Shown here: in pieces, positions 7,901 to 14,366 of the stretch
Layout: every line of letters begins with the position of its first letter
Numbering within the stretch: position 1 is the first letter of the stretch
Origin: JBBQVO01 sp038211505
GTDB taxonomy: Bacteria; Chloroflexota; Dehalococcoidia; DSTF01; JACRBR01
Direction: 5' to 3'
DNA: 26,644 bases
NCBI GenBank assembly: GCA_038211505.1
Contig: JBBQVO010000026.1
Location: 1-26,644, forward strand
Position numbers and translations under genes: made by a program
Notes under the pieces: generated by a model
What the model was told of the DNA's origin: nothing
Databases searched by the model: none
What the model saw: the letters and a program-made list of their open reading frames with translations, nothing else

Positions 7901-8250
7901 CGCCGGTGCTCGCATCCGCCACCTACTTCGAGCAGGTGCTCATGAACCTGCTCAGCAACGCCGACAAGTACAGCCCCAAGCAGGCGCTGATCGATGTGTC
8001 GATCGAGCGCACGGGCGACTTGGTGGCGTTCACCGTCTCTGACCGCGGCGCCGGCATCCCCGACGCCGATCGCGATCACGTCTTCGAGCCGTTCTACCGC
8101 AGTAACGACGCCGTCGCTACTGCGCCCGGCATCGGCATCGGCCTCGCCGTCTGCCGCCGCCTCGTCACCGCCCAGGGGGGCGAAATCGAAGCGCAACGGC
8201 GCCCCGGCGGCGGCACCACCCTCCGCTTCACCCTCCCCGCCGTCGAATAA
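4981..8250 (+). CDS. Hybrid sensor kinase: PAS-GAF-HK-REC-PAS-HK
   Basis: 1089 residues, no obvious membrane segment, so probably a cytoplasmic sensor. Order: PAS-like domain (~20-155, with RFPMVVWWG and ECYFTFSYSP), GAF (~165-310), dimerisation helix with phosphoacceptor H338 (SHEFRTP), ATPase with N box NLLSNAFKF and G boxes SDSGVGVP/GSGIGLSL, receiver (~615-735, DD start, phosphoacceptor D663 in LSDVMMP, KPF lysine), second PAS (~740-860), second kinase with H878 (SHELRTP), N box NLLSNADKY and DRGAGIP. The frame is open from GTG 4837, but the first 48 codons look non-conserved; ATG 4981 is tentative as neither has a clear Shine-Dalgarno. No partner response regulator is adjacent. Ligand unknown. 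Confidence 0.9.
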   Translation: MAAIKSEMASQIAALDWSRTSIGAPDSWPAQLRTSLDICLASRFPMVVWWGRDYVKLYNDAYTSMLGSKHPSALGQRACDVWPEIWDVIGPMLDQVFNQAQATWSEDQLLVLNRDGYNEECYFTFSYSPIAGPDGATGGIFTAVSETTTKVIGERRLRTTRELMPDAQSVDEAVQRAAVALARNALDIPCAIIYVVDDDGCIRLGAHAGIDDNSTLRAGGDLPAVVARVASTGVAETISDLVEIVTRPPSGPWPEAPATAYAMPIARAGSEAVAAVAILGVSARRAFDDTYRQFFEVVGGQIAAAIASGRTREEERERAAQLAELDRAKTAFFSNVSHEFRTPLTLLLGPLDEMLADGDDGLRPDQRHQLEVASRNSRRLLRLVNTLLDFSRIEAGRVDASYEPTDVSAYTAELAQMFLSAFERTAVELIIDCPPASERAYIDRDMWEKIVLNLLSNAFKFTFEGEVRIAVRTDDSGCRLIVSDSGVGVPANELPRLFERFHRVHGARARTQEGSGIGLSLIRELARLHGGDVAVESVEGKGTTFTVSIPLGTEHLDATRIGAARQHASTATGAEPYVQELLRWLPDDAAAPSWINGALHEARADASARPAATARILFVDDNADMREYVRGLLAPHWHVDCVGDGQAALDAAIADAPDLVLSDVMMPRLDGMQLVQALRADPRTAAVPVILMSARAGDEAIAEGLESAADDYLVKPFSARELIARVGARIEISQVHGEAERRWRAMANGTPAMIAEARIDGGMTSYNDRWLAYSGLSQDDLREDGWVSLIHPDDRERFLTAWAKAREDDAEFSEELLLKRHDGAFRCHICHGSPVRDHDGVTVSWVGITFDIEDRKQMENELRRANAAKDEFLGLVSHELRTPITTIMGNAEILRRRGADLTQEARDSALGDIADEAVRLNRIIINLLLLARLEQGQEIDVEPIMPERDAQRVIANFEKMHAPRAVRLTCASTAPVLASATYFEQVLMNLLSNADKYSPKQALIDVSIERTGDLVAFTVSDRGAGIPDADRDHVFEPFYRSNDAVATAPGIGIGLAVCRRLVTAQGGEIEAQRRPGGGTTLRFTLPAVE

Positions 8251-8469
8251 GCCGCCCACACGATCGCTCATCGGCGCGAGCGCGCCCCAACCTGCAACCG
8301 CCGTTCGGGGCGCGCGGCGGTGCGCCATTGCCTTGAAGGTCCCTTCGACTCAGTTTCAACCCGTCGAAACGATCCCCTCTCCACAGCGTGGAGAGGGGTG
8401 GCCGAAGGCCGGGGTGAGGTGCGCGGTCGCCACCAGACTTTCGTCCTTTCGGGCGACGGCCTGCGGCGT
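8251..8469. other. Intergenic gap between convergent genes
   Basis: No gene seen between the convergent sensor kinase and metallohydrolase. The stretch holds the strong hairpin repeat at 8374-8398 followed by a GTGGCCGAAGGCCGGGGTG segment that itself folds around GGCC. This is the look of a dispersed intergenic repeat that may double as a bidirectional terminator. Confidence 0.5.
8374..8398. repeat. Perfect 11-bp hairpin, probable bidirectional terminator or dispersed repeat
   Basis: CCCCTCTCCAC and GTGGAGAGGGG pair perfectly around a 3-nt loop (AGC). There is no T-run on either side, so intrinsic termination is uncertain. Similar CCCCTCTCC..GGAGAGGGG..GGGGTGAGG units are common intergenic repeats in GC-rich bacteria. 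Confidence 0.6.
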
Positions 8470-10599
8470 CTACGTCGACGCCTGCTGTTCGATGATCCTT
8501 CGATAGTACGCCTGACCCTCGCGGAAGATGGCGATGACGGCGTCGCGCTCGGCATCGGACGGGACGTGGCCCACGCGGGCGTACATCTCGATCAGCCGAT
8601 CGATCCACTCGACGAAGAACGCCGCGTCCTCACTCGCCGCGATCGGCGCGCCGTCGATGGTGACGTAGATCGGGCTCGTGTGAGCGAACGCGCCGTCCGG
8701 GTCGAGCACGAGCGCATGCTTCGGACCGATGACGCGCGCGGCGATCCAGCCGCTCTCGCTGGCGGCGATCTCGTGCGTGATGGTCGCGTGGCGGCCGTCC
8801 GCGTCCGCGGGCGTGGACGCGACGATCTCGCCGTTGACGACGATCTCGATGCGCTCAATCGGAGCCTGTGATCCGGCCTCCGCTTCGATACGCAGTGTGT
8901 CGCCGTCGTGGGCGTCGATCGTGTCGCCGATCGCTGCGTCGTTGACCGACAGCGAGATCATCGGGCCGTTGGTGACGATCGTGCGGCCGGCGCGCACGCC
9001 AGCGCACCACGACTCCGTCGTGAACGCGCCGTCCTCGACGCCGAGGCCGACATAGGCGCGGCAGCCGCCGGGCGGGTTGCTGAATTCGTCTTGATCGGCG
9101 GAGTTCATGAAGGTGTCGGTGCCGGCGGTCGCCGCGAGACGCAGGCCGCAGTTCAGCAGCCGGTACCAGAGCTGACACGTCGGCAGCGTGCGCGACGGGT
9201 AGGACAGCACGTCGATCGCGTCGATGTGGCCGAGCGCCGCGTCTACCGGCAGCTCCTTGGCTTCGACCGTGCGCTTGCGGCTGAAGATGCGATCGAGGTC
9301 GACATCGCCGAACATCGGGTGCGCGTAGCCCAGCGTGCCGCCGACGGTGTGGGCATGCGCGGCGGCGATCGCGTTCGCCGGCAGATCATCGGGATGCTCG
9401 CTCAGCGGGAAGCCGCTGTAGATCGGCGGCACCAACTCGCCAATGCCATACATGCACATGTGGCCGAGAAAGTCGTTGCGGTACTCCTCGCCCCATTGCA
9501 GCAGGTGTCCGCCGTCGCTGAGCTCGTGCGCGCGGCCCGTGAAGAGATCGGCGTCGTGCACCCAGCCACTGCCCTGGTTGGCGACCATCATGTTCATGAA
9601 GTTCAGATCTTCGCCGCGCTGCGCCAGCGACGCATCGGCCGGGCCGAGCAGATACTCGCCGCCGTAGTGCAGGTGCACGTGCACGTCGCCGCAGTACCAG
9701 CCATCGGCGGCCATGTGCGACCACCGACGCAGCCGCACCTCCGTCTCGATCTCGCGATCGGCAGGCACCGCGATCATCTGCTCGAAGGTTTCGTATTCGA
9801 TGCCCCGGACGACGCGCACGGTCGCGCTGCCGCTGACGCGCACCTCGCACGATCCGTCGGCGTGGAAGAAGACGCCGCCGTGCACATCGCGTCGCGCGTG
9901 GACCCCTGCCGGATGCGTCTCACCGACGGCGTCGGTGACGTAGACGCGCGCGGCGACACGTTCGCCCGTCGCGTCGTCGATGATGCGCAGTCGCAGGATG
10001 CCTGAAGGCCGGCACTCGATCGGCACGTCGAGCGTCGCCGGCGTGCCTTCGGCGACGACGAGCAGCGGCAGCAGGTACGAGCCCGGATGCATCGCGCCGG
10101 CATCGAACAGCGTCGAGCCACTGCGATGCGCCTCGACGTAGCCGCCGATGCCTTCGCCATGCGCCTCGGCGGAGAACCGAACGCCGGCGTCCGTCGCGTT
10201 TTCGGCGAGCACCAAGAATACGAGATGCTCTTCGTCCCGCAGCACGATGGTGTCGCGGTTGCGCGACGGCTGCGGGCCGGCGTCCGTGATCGCGACGCTG
10301 ATCAGCCGAGACGACTCGATGGAGGAGTACATCGCATCAATGATCGCGGCGAGCCGCGCGTCGTCGGGCGCTTCGTCGCGCGGCGGCCACAGGTTGCGCG
10401 CGGCCCCAGGCGCACCGCCGAGATCAAGATCGAACGCCAGCGCTTCGCGGCTCGCCGTCAACGTCGGGTGACGCCCGGCTTCGATCGCGATCAGGCGCTC
10501 GAGCATATCGCTCGACATCGGCGCGGCATCACGCAGCGTCGTCCCGAAGGTGCGCGGGCCGTTGGCATGTTCCGGCGTAACGGATTCGTCTTCAGCCAT
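8470..10599 (-). CDS. CehA/McbA-family metallohydrolase domain protein
   Basis: 709 residues. A PHP-like metal-dependent hydrolase core starts near residue 300 with GDVHVHLHYGG (H307, H309, H311), continues with a conserved GYAHPMFG segment, and ends with AATAGTDTF, the pattern of the CehA/McbA group (named for carbaryl hydrolase). The first ~60 residues look helical and are followed by ~240 residues of beta-rich domain(s), with another beta domain after the core (GRTIVTNGPMISLSVND). No signal peptide is evident. Substrate is unknown: most members are not pesticide hydrolases and the name should not be read as such. It is convergent with the sensor kinase. The start at 10599 has only a weak Shine-Dalgarno; a TAACCT box lies 9 nt upstream. 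Confidence 0.78.
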   Translation of the reverse strand: MAEDESVTPEHANGPRTFGTTLRDAAPMSSDMLERLIAIEAGRHPTLTASREALAFDLDLGGAPGAARNLWPPRDEAPDDARLAAIIDAMYSSIESSRLISVAITDAGPQPSRNRDTIVLRDEEHLVFLVLAENATDAGVRFSAEAHGEGIGGYVEAHRSGSTLFDAGAMHPGSYLLPLLVVAEGTPATLDVPIECRPSGILRLRIIDDATGERVAARVYVTDAVGETHPAGVHARRDVHGGVFFHADGSCEVRVSGSATVRVVRGIEYETFEQMIAVPADREIETEVRLRRWSHMAADGWYCGDVHVHLHYGGEYLLGPADASLAQRGEDLNFMNMMVANQGSGWVHDADLFTGRAHELSDGGHLLQWGEEYRNDFLGHMCMYGIGELVPPIYSGFPLSEHPDDLPANAIAAAHAHTVGGTLGYAHPMFGDVDLDRIFSRKRTVEAKELPVDAALGHIDAIDVLSYPSRTLPTCQLWYRLLNCGLRLAATAGTDTFMNSADQDEFSNPPGGCRAYVGLGVEDGAFTTESWCAGVRAGRTIVTNGPMISLSVNDAAIGDTIDAHDGDTLRIEAEAGSQAPIERIEIVVNGEIVASTPADADGRHATITHEIAASESGWIAARVIGPKHALVLDPDGAFAHTSPIYVTIDGAPIAASEDAAFFVEWIDRLIEMYARVGHVPSDAERDAVIAIFREGQAYYRRIIEQQAST

Positions 10600-10703
10600 A
10601 CGGTAGTGAGGTTATCGCTGCCGTCAAGTCCGTGACAGCCGCCGAGTGGTAAATGGTCGCATCGAGACGCCATGGTTTAGCGACCGCTCGCATGTGCGAG
10701 AAC

Positions 10704-10730
10704 GTAGGGACGAAGCTTCAGCTCCGTCCG
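10704..10730 (+). repeat. Dispersed intergenic repeat, family D, copy 1
   Basis: GTAGGGACGAAGCTTCAGCT followed by CCGTCCG. A second copy (GTAGGGACGTAGCTTTAGCT then CCGTCCGG) is at 15433-15460, differing at about two positions. Confidence 0.6.
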
Positions 10731-10839
10731 CCGCCGAAACGAGAATATGATGCAAGAAGCGCGGTAAGGGTCGAACCGGCGCGATCTCGTCCGTGTTTTT
10801 CGGCGCGGGCGTCCCCTCCAATCCCCAGTCCCCAACCCG

Positions 10840-10869
10840 TTGGTTTCGATCTCTGATCGCTGTTACGAT
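10840..10869 (+). promoter_or_regulatory. Candidate folE promoter
   Basis: TTGGTT (10840-10845) and TACGAT (10864-10869) are 18 nt apart, giving a start near 10876 and a leader of about 55 nt. Each box matches consensus at about four of six positions. Prediction only. Confidence 0.3.
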
Positions 10870-10930
10870 GTAGCACAGTAGAAAATCTTGCACTCGCGCA
10901 ATATGCGCCCTTTTCGGACGGTACCTGAGC

Positions 10931-11533
10931 ATGACGATCGAGCAGATATCTGATCCCGCGAAGCTGGCTGAGCCGATCGATACGCTTCGTATCGAGCGGG
11001 CGGTACGCGAGATCATCGAGGCGCTCGGCGAGGATCCGGAGCGCGAGGGGCTGCTCGAAACGCCGGCTCGCGTCGGCCGCATGTACGCCGAGTTGTTCGA
11101 GGGGCTGCGCATCGATCCGCGCGAGTATTTGAAGGTCGGCTTTGAGGCCAACCACGCCGAGATGGTGATCCTGCGCGACATCCCGTTCTATAGCGTATGC
11201 GAGCATCACTTCATGCCGTTTCACGGCAAGGCCGCCGTCGGCTACATTCCCGATGGGCGCGTCGTCGGCATCAGTAAGCTGGCGCGGCTTGTAGAAGCGT
11301 TCGCGCGCCGACCGCAGCTGCAAGAGCGGCTGACGACGCAGATCGCGGATGCGCTGATGGATACGCTGGAGCCCGACGGCGTGGCCGTCGTCATCGAAGC
11401 GGAGCATCTTTGTATGACGCAGCGAGGCATCAAGAAGCCGGGCAGCCGGATGGTGACGTCGGCGACGCGCGGCACCTTTCGCAAGAACGAAGTGACGCGC
11501 GGCGAGTTCCTGTCGCTGGTGCGCGGATCGTGA
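10931..11533 (+). CDS. folE: GTP cyclohydrolase I (FolE)
   Basis: 200 residues, normal length for the homodecameric type IA enzyme that converts GTP to 7,8-dihydroneopterin triphosphate, the first step to folate, biopterin and some deazapurine cofactors. Zinc ligands are visible: C90 and H93 in SVCEHHFMPF and C161 in EHLCMTQRG. ISKLARLVEAFARRPQLQERLT is the conserved active-site helix region, and the C-terminal TRGTF..N segment is typical. The upstream region has no strong Shine-Dalgarno. The stop codon overlaps the start of the next gene (GTGA at 11530-11533), so the two are probably translated together. No other folate gene is present in the window. Confidence 0.96.
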   Translation: MTIEQISDPAKLAEPIDTLRIERAVREIIEALGEDPEREGLLETPARVGRMYAELFEGLRIDPREYLKVGFEANHAEMVILRDIPFYSVCEHHFMPFHGKAAVGYIPDGRVVGISKLARLVEAFARRPQLQERLTTQIADALMDTLEPDGVAVVIEAEHLCMTQRGIKKPGSRMVTSATRGTFRKNEVTRGEFLSLVRGS

Positions 11534-12537
11534 GCGATCTGGCCGTGCAGCTCGCTGTCCACGACGAAGCATTCGACCGCGTCAGCGGCGAATGGGCGGG
11601 GCTCGTCGCCGCCTGTCCAGGCGCCGTGCCGTTCGCGACGCCCGCCTGGCAGCAGGTGTGGCTCAAGCATTTTCAGGGCGACCGCACGCTGCGCATCCTC
11701 ACCGCCCGCGACGGCGAGCGGCTCGTCGGCATCGCGCCGTTTTTGATCTCGAATGAAGGCGCCGCGGCTGAGTTCGTCGGCCACTACTCGATCTGCGACT
11801 ACATGGACGTCGTCGTGACGCCGGGCTTCGAGACGGCGTTTTTCTCGTCGATCCTCGCGCGGCTCGCCGCCGACGGCGTCACATCGCTCGATCTGCGTGG
11901 CCTGCGCGCATCGTCGCCCTCGCTCGAAGGCCTGACGAACGCAGGGCCCGACGCCGGCTTTACTGTTGCGCGCGAGGAAGAAGCGCACTCGCCCGACATC
12001 GAGCTCCCAGCGTCGTGGGACGACTATCTCGGCACGCTCTCGAAGAAAGATCGCCACGAGATGCGGCGCAAGATGCGCCGTCTCGAAAGCGCCGGCGGCG
12101 AGGTATCGCTGAAGGTTGTGACGGAGGCGGCCGAAGCATCGGAGATGCTCGACAAGCTGTTTCATCTGATGCGCATCAGTTCGCACCACAAGGAGGATTT
12201 CCTGGACCGCCCCGGCATGGAGGCGTTCTTTCGCGAGATGACATCGACGATGGCGGCCGAAGGCATGCTGCGATTCTACTTTCTGACGTTCGATGGCGAG
12301 CCGGTCGCGTCGGTGCTGAACTTCGATCTCGGCGGCGCGCTGTACATGTACAACAGCGGCTACGATCCCGCGTATTCGCACTACGCCGTCGGCCTGATGT
12401 CGAAGGCGATGCTGATTCGCGACGCGATCGAAAACGGCCGCACCTGCGTCGACTTCCTGCGCGGCGACGAGAGCTACAAGTACGACCTCGGCGGCAAAGA
12501 TCAACAGATCTACCGCCTCGTCCTGAGCAAACAATGA
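11530..12537 (+). CDS. GNAT/FemAB-like acyltransferase (CelD/BcsL type)
   Basis: 335 residues from the GTG that overlaps the folE stop as GTGA; the frame is open earlier but those codons lie inside folE. It resembles the Acetyltransf_6 (CelD/BcsL, FemAB-like) group. An N-terminal GNAT-like half has the TPAWQQVWLKHF..RTLRILTA opening typical of these proteins. A central basic helix (SKKDRHEMRRKMRRLESAGG, near residues 170-190) is followed by a second GNAT half with LRFYFLTFDGEPVASVLNFD, YNSGYDPAYSHYAVG and a final CVDFLRGDESYKYDLGG. Members modify cell-envelope polysaccharide or peptidoglycan; the substrate here is not readable. The downstream glycosyltransferase supports an envelope role, while the coupling to folE is unexplained. 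Confidence 0.78.
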   Translation: MSDLAVQLAVHDEAFDRVSGEWAGLVAACPGAVPFATPAWQQVWLKHFQGDRTLRILTARDGERLVGIAPFLISNEGAAAEFVGHYSICDYMDVVVTPGFETAFFSSILARLAADGVTSLDLRGLRASSPSLEGLTNAGPDAGFTVAREEEAHSPDIELPASWDDYLGTLSKKDRHEMRRKMRRLESAGGEVSLKVVTEAAEASEMLDKLFHLMRISSHHKEDFLDRPGMEAFFREMTSTMAAEGMLRFYFLTFDGEPVASVLNFDLGGALYMYNSGYDPAYSHYAVGLMSKAMLIRDAIENGRTCVDFLRGDESYKYDLGGKDQQIYRLVLSKQ

Positions 12538-12590
12538 CTAACTCATTTGGAGCGGCGACGAATTCCTCGGCGTCGGCGACCGTTTCATTT

Positions 12591-12615
12591 GTAACGCGGG
12601 CTTTTCAGCCCGCGC
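12591..12615 (+). repeat. GC-hairpin repeat, family A, copy 1
   Basis: GTAACGCGGGCTTTTCAGCC then CGCGC. The unit is itself a hairpin (GCGGGCT..AGCCCGC). Copy 2 at 12712-12739 is the same unit on the other strand with one difference over 25 nt. Confidence 0.75.
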
Positions 12616-12711
12616 ATGCAGTCTCACCGAGTGTGCCGCAAACACGGGGCGGAGGGGCGGGATTCAGCCGGAGCACGGCTGCATCGAATCGGCCGACTTC
12701 AGCATTTCGCC

Positions 12712-12739
12712 GCGCGGGCTGGAAAGCCCGCGTTACAGG
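12712..12739 (-). repeat. GC-hairpin repeat, family A, copy 2 (inverted)
   Basis: On the minus strand it reads CCTGTAACGCGGGCTTTCCA then GCCCGCGC. It faces copy 1, so the two could also pair with each other over ~25 bp. Confidence 0.75.
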
Positions 12740-12814
12740 TGGTTGGAATGCTGGCGCCGCGGAAATTCACGTCACGCGTGAGATGAGGACTTCAGCGTCC
12801 CGGTCAGGTGCCGC

Positions 12815-14068
12815 ATGACGGCCATATACCCACCTGCACACCGCACGCGCGACGGCCGCCGGCCGCGCATCGCCGTGATCACGGCGCACACATCGCCGCT
12901 CGCCTCGATGGGCGGCCGCGAGACCGGCGGCATGAACGTCTACGTGCGTGAGCTGAGCCAGACGCTCGGCGCGCACGGCTACGTGATCGATGTCTTCACG
13001 CGCCGCGACGCCGCCGACGCGCCGGAAGTGCAGCCGTTCGGGCCGAACGCGCGCGTCATCAACATCACCGCCGGCCCGCCGGAGATCATCGCCAAGAGCG
13101 CCATCCCGGCGCATCTCGATGAGTTCGAGGCGGGCGTGCTGGCGTTCGTCGCGCGCGAAGGCGTCGCCTACGACATGCTCCATAGCCATTACTGGATGTC
13201 AGGCGTCGTCGCGATGGCGCTGCACGATCGCTGGCGCATCCCGCACATCGCCATGTTTCACACACTCGGCGAAGTGAAGAACCGCGCCCGCGCGACGGAG
13301 CACGAGCCGCCATCGCGGATCATCGCCGAGCGCGACATCGCCAAGACGGCCGACCGCATCGTCGTCGCCAGCGATCACGAGAAGCATCTGCTGACGGCGC
13401 TCTACGGCGCGGACGCGGCGCGGATCGCCGTCGTGCCCTGCGGCGTCGATCTCGATCTCTTCACGCCGATCGAGAAAGAAGTCGCGCGCGCGCGACTCGG
13501 GCTGACGGGCAACGATCGCATCATCTTGTTTGTCGGCCGCATCGAGCCGTTGAAGGGCATCGATGTGCTGATCGGCGCGGCGGCGCAGCTGCACGACGAC
13601 GAGAACTTTCACGTCGTCATCGTCGGCGGCGACCAGCGCGCGGCGGCCGAGATCGAGACGCTGCGCGCCCAGGCCGAGCATCTCGGCATCGACCACCACA
13701 TCAGCTTCGTCGGCGCGGTCGAGCACAGCCAGCTGCCGCTCTACTACAACGCGGCCGACGTCTGCGTCGTGCCGTCGTACTACGAGAGCTTCGGGCTCGT
13801 CGCGATCGAATCGATGGCCTGCGGCACGCCCGTCATCGCGTCGCGCGTCGGCGGCCTCGCCAGCACGGTCATGGATGGCGAGACGGGCTACCTCATCCCC
13901 TGGCGCTGCCCCGAGCCGTTCGCCGAGCGTCTCGAGCTGCTGCTCGCCAACGATGAGCTGCGCGCCTCCTTCGGCCTCGCCGCACGCCAGGCCGTCGAGC
14001 GCTACCGCTGGGGCAACGTGGCGACGGCAATCGCCGAGCTTTACGAGTCGGTGCTGGCACCGAGCTGA
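12815..14068 (+). CDS. GT4-family glycosyltransferase
   Basis: 417-residue GT-B fold retaining glycosyltransferase. The N-terminal acceptor domain has the ASMGGRETGGMNVYVRELS glycine-rich loop seen in MshA-like and sucrose-phosphate-synthase-like enzymes, then DMLHSHYWMSG. The C-terminal donor domain has FVGRIEPLKGID (residues ~233-244) and the E-x7-E motif E327-E335 in ESFGLVAIE, followed by ACGTPVIASRVGGL. The N-terminus is closest in style to D-inositol-3-phosphate glycosyltransferase (MshA), but other mycothiol genes are absent here, so that role is not claimed. It probably transfers a sugar from a nucleotide-sugar donor to a lipid or polysaccharide acceptor. ATG is preceded by AGGTG. It follows the acyltransferase with a repeat-filled gap. 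Confidence 0.87.
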   Translation: MTAIYPPAHRTRDGRRPRIAVITAHTSPLASMGGRETGGMNVYVRELSQTLGAHGYVIDVFTRRDAADAPEVQPFGPNARVINITAGPPEIIAKSAIPAHLDEFEAGVLAFVAREGVAYDMLHSHYWMSGVVAMALHDRWRIPHIAMFHTLGEVKNRARATEHEPPSRIIAERDIAKTADRIVVASDHEKHLLTALYGADAARIAVVPCGVDLDLFTPIEKEVARARLGLTGNDRIILFVGRIEPLKGIDVLIGAAAQLHDDENFHVVIVGGDQRAAAEIETLRAQAEHLGIDHHISFVGAVEHSQLPLYYNAADVCVVPSYYESFGLVAIESMACGTPVIASRVGGLASTVMDGETGYLIPWRCPEPFAERLELLLANDELRASFGLAARQAVERYRWGNVATAIAELYESVLAPS

Positions 14069-14126
14069 TCCGACTACGGACGCACCACGTCCGAACCACC
14101 CAAAGGGCGCGTAAGAAGTCAACTCA

Positions 14127-14154
14127 CCTGTAGCGCGGGCGTTTCAGCCCGCGC
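14127..14154 (+). repeat. GC-hairpin repeat, family A, copy 3
   Basis: CCTGTAGCGCGGGCGTTTCA then GCCCGCGC, forming a perfect 8-bp stem (GCGCGGGC/GCCCGCGC) with a 6-nt loop. Located just after the glycosyltransferase stop, it may act on its transcript 3' end. Confidence 0.75.
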
Positions 14155-14267
14155 GGGGTAGCTTCGACGTTGACCGGGGCGGGGCGCCTGGGTCGGTCGG
14201 CGTCGGGTTTGCAGCACCCTCCTAACGCCTCGTTAGACCAAAAGTCGTACTCAGAAGGCTCAAAACA

Positions 14268-14298
14268 CATGTCCCTTGACGCTGGCATGTCTCTTGAT
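14268..14298 (+). promoter_or_regulatory. Direct repeat upstream of dnaJ (possible operator)
   Basis: CATGTCCCTTGAC (14268-14280) and CATGTCTCTTGAT (14286-14298) match at 11 of 13 positions with an 18-nt period. Both contain CTTGA, the outer half of the HspR HAIR half-site, but in direct rather than inverted orientation. It lies ~35-65 nt upstream of the candidate -35 box. An operator role is speculative. Confidence 0.3.
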
Positions 14299-14330
14299 AG
14301 CCTACCTATCAGGTTTACTGCTTTGTAAGC

Positions 14331-14360
14331 TTGCAATCGTAGAATCGGCGGCGCTAAACT
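14331..14360 (+). promoter_or_regulatory. Candidate leaderless dnaJ promoter
   Basis: TTGCAA (14331-14336), 18-nt spacer, TAAACT (14355-14360), then 6 nt to the ATG at 14367. The predicted transcription start is the start codon itself, and no Shine-Dalgarno sequence is present. Confidence 0.45.
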
Positions 14361-14366
14361 ACGTGT

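Larger units (their letters stand above)
10600..10930. other. Divergent intergenic region, metallohydrolase/folE
   Basis: No gene seen. The region contains a family D repeat at 10704-10730 and a candidate folE promoter at 10840-10869; the remainder has no obvious structure. Confidence 0.5.
12538..12814. other. Intergenic gap with an inverted pair of GC-hairpin repeats
   Basis: No gene seen. Two nearly identical hairpin repeats in opposite orientation (12591-12615 and 12712-12739) flank a ~96-bp stretch with no recognisable content. An AGGTG near 12805 may serve as the ribosome binding site of the glycosyltransferase. Confidence 0.5.

Noticed and set aside
8908..10005. 365-codon plus-strand open frame inside the metallohydrolase gene
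   Set aside because: Shadow of the conserved minus-strand gene; low-complexity Arg/Val/Ala composition and no domain.
12815..14068. Annotation as mshA (mycothiol biosynthesis)
   Set aside because: Only the N-terminal loop resembles MshA; no other mycothiol gene is nearby, and many GT4 enzymes share the motif.
14200..14366. Canonical HAIR operator (CTTGAGT-N7-ACTCAAG) upstream of dnaJ
   Set aside because: CTTGA, CTCAA and ACTCA half-sites exist but in the wrong order and spacing; no inverted site near consensus.
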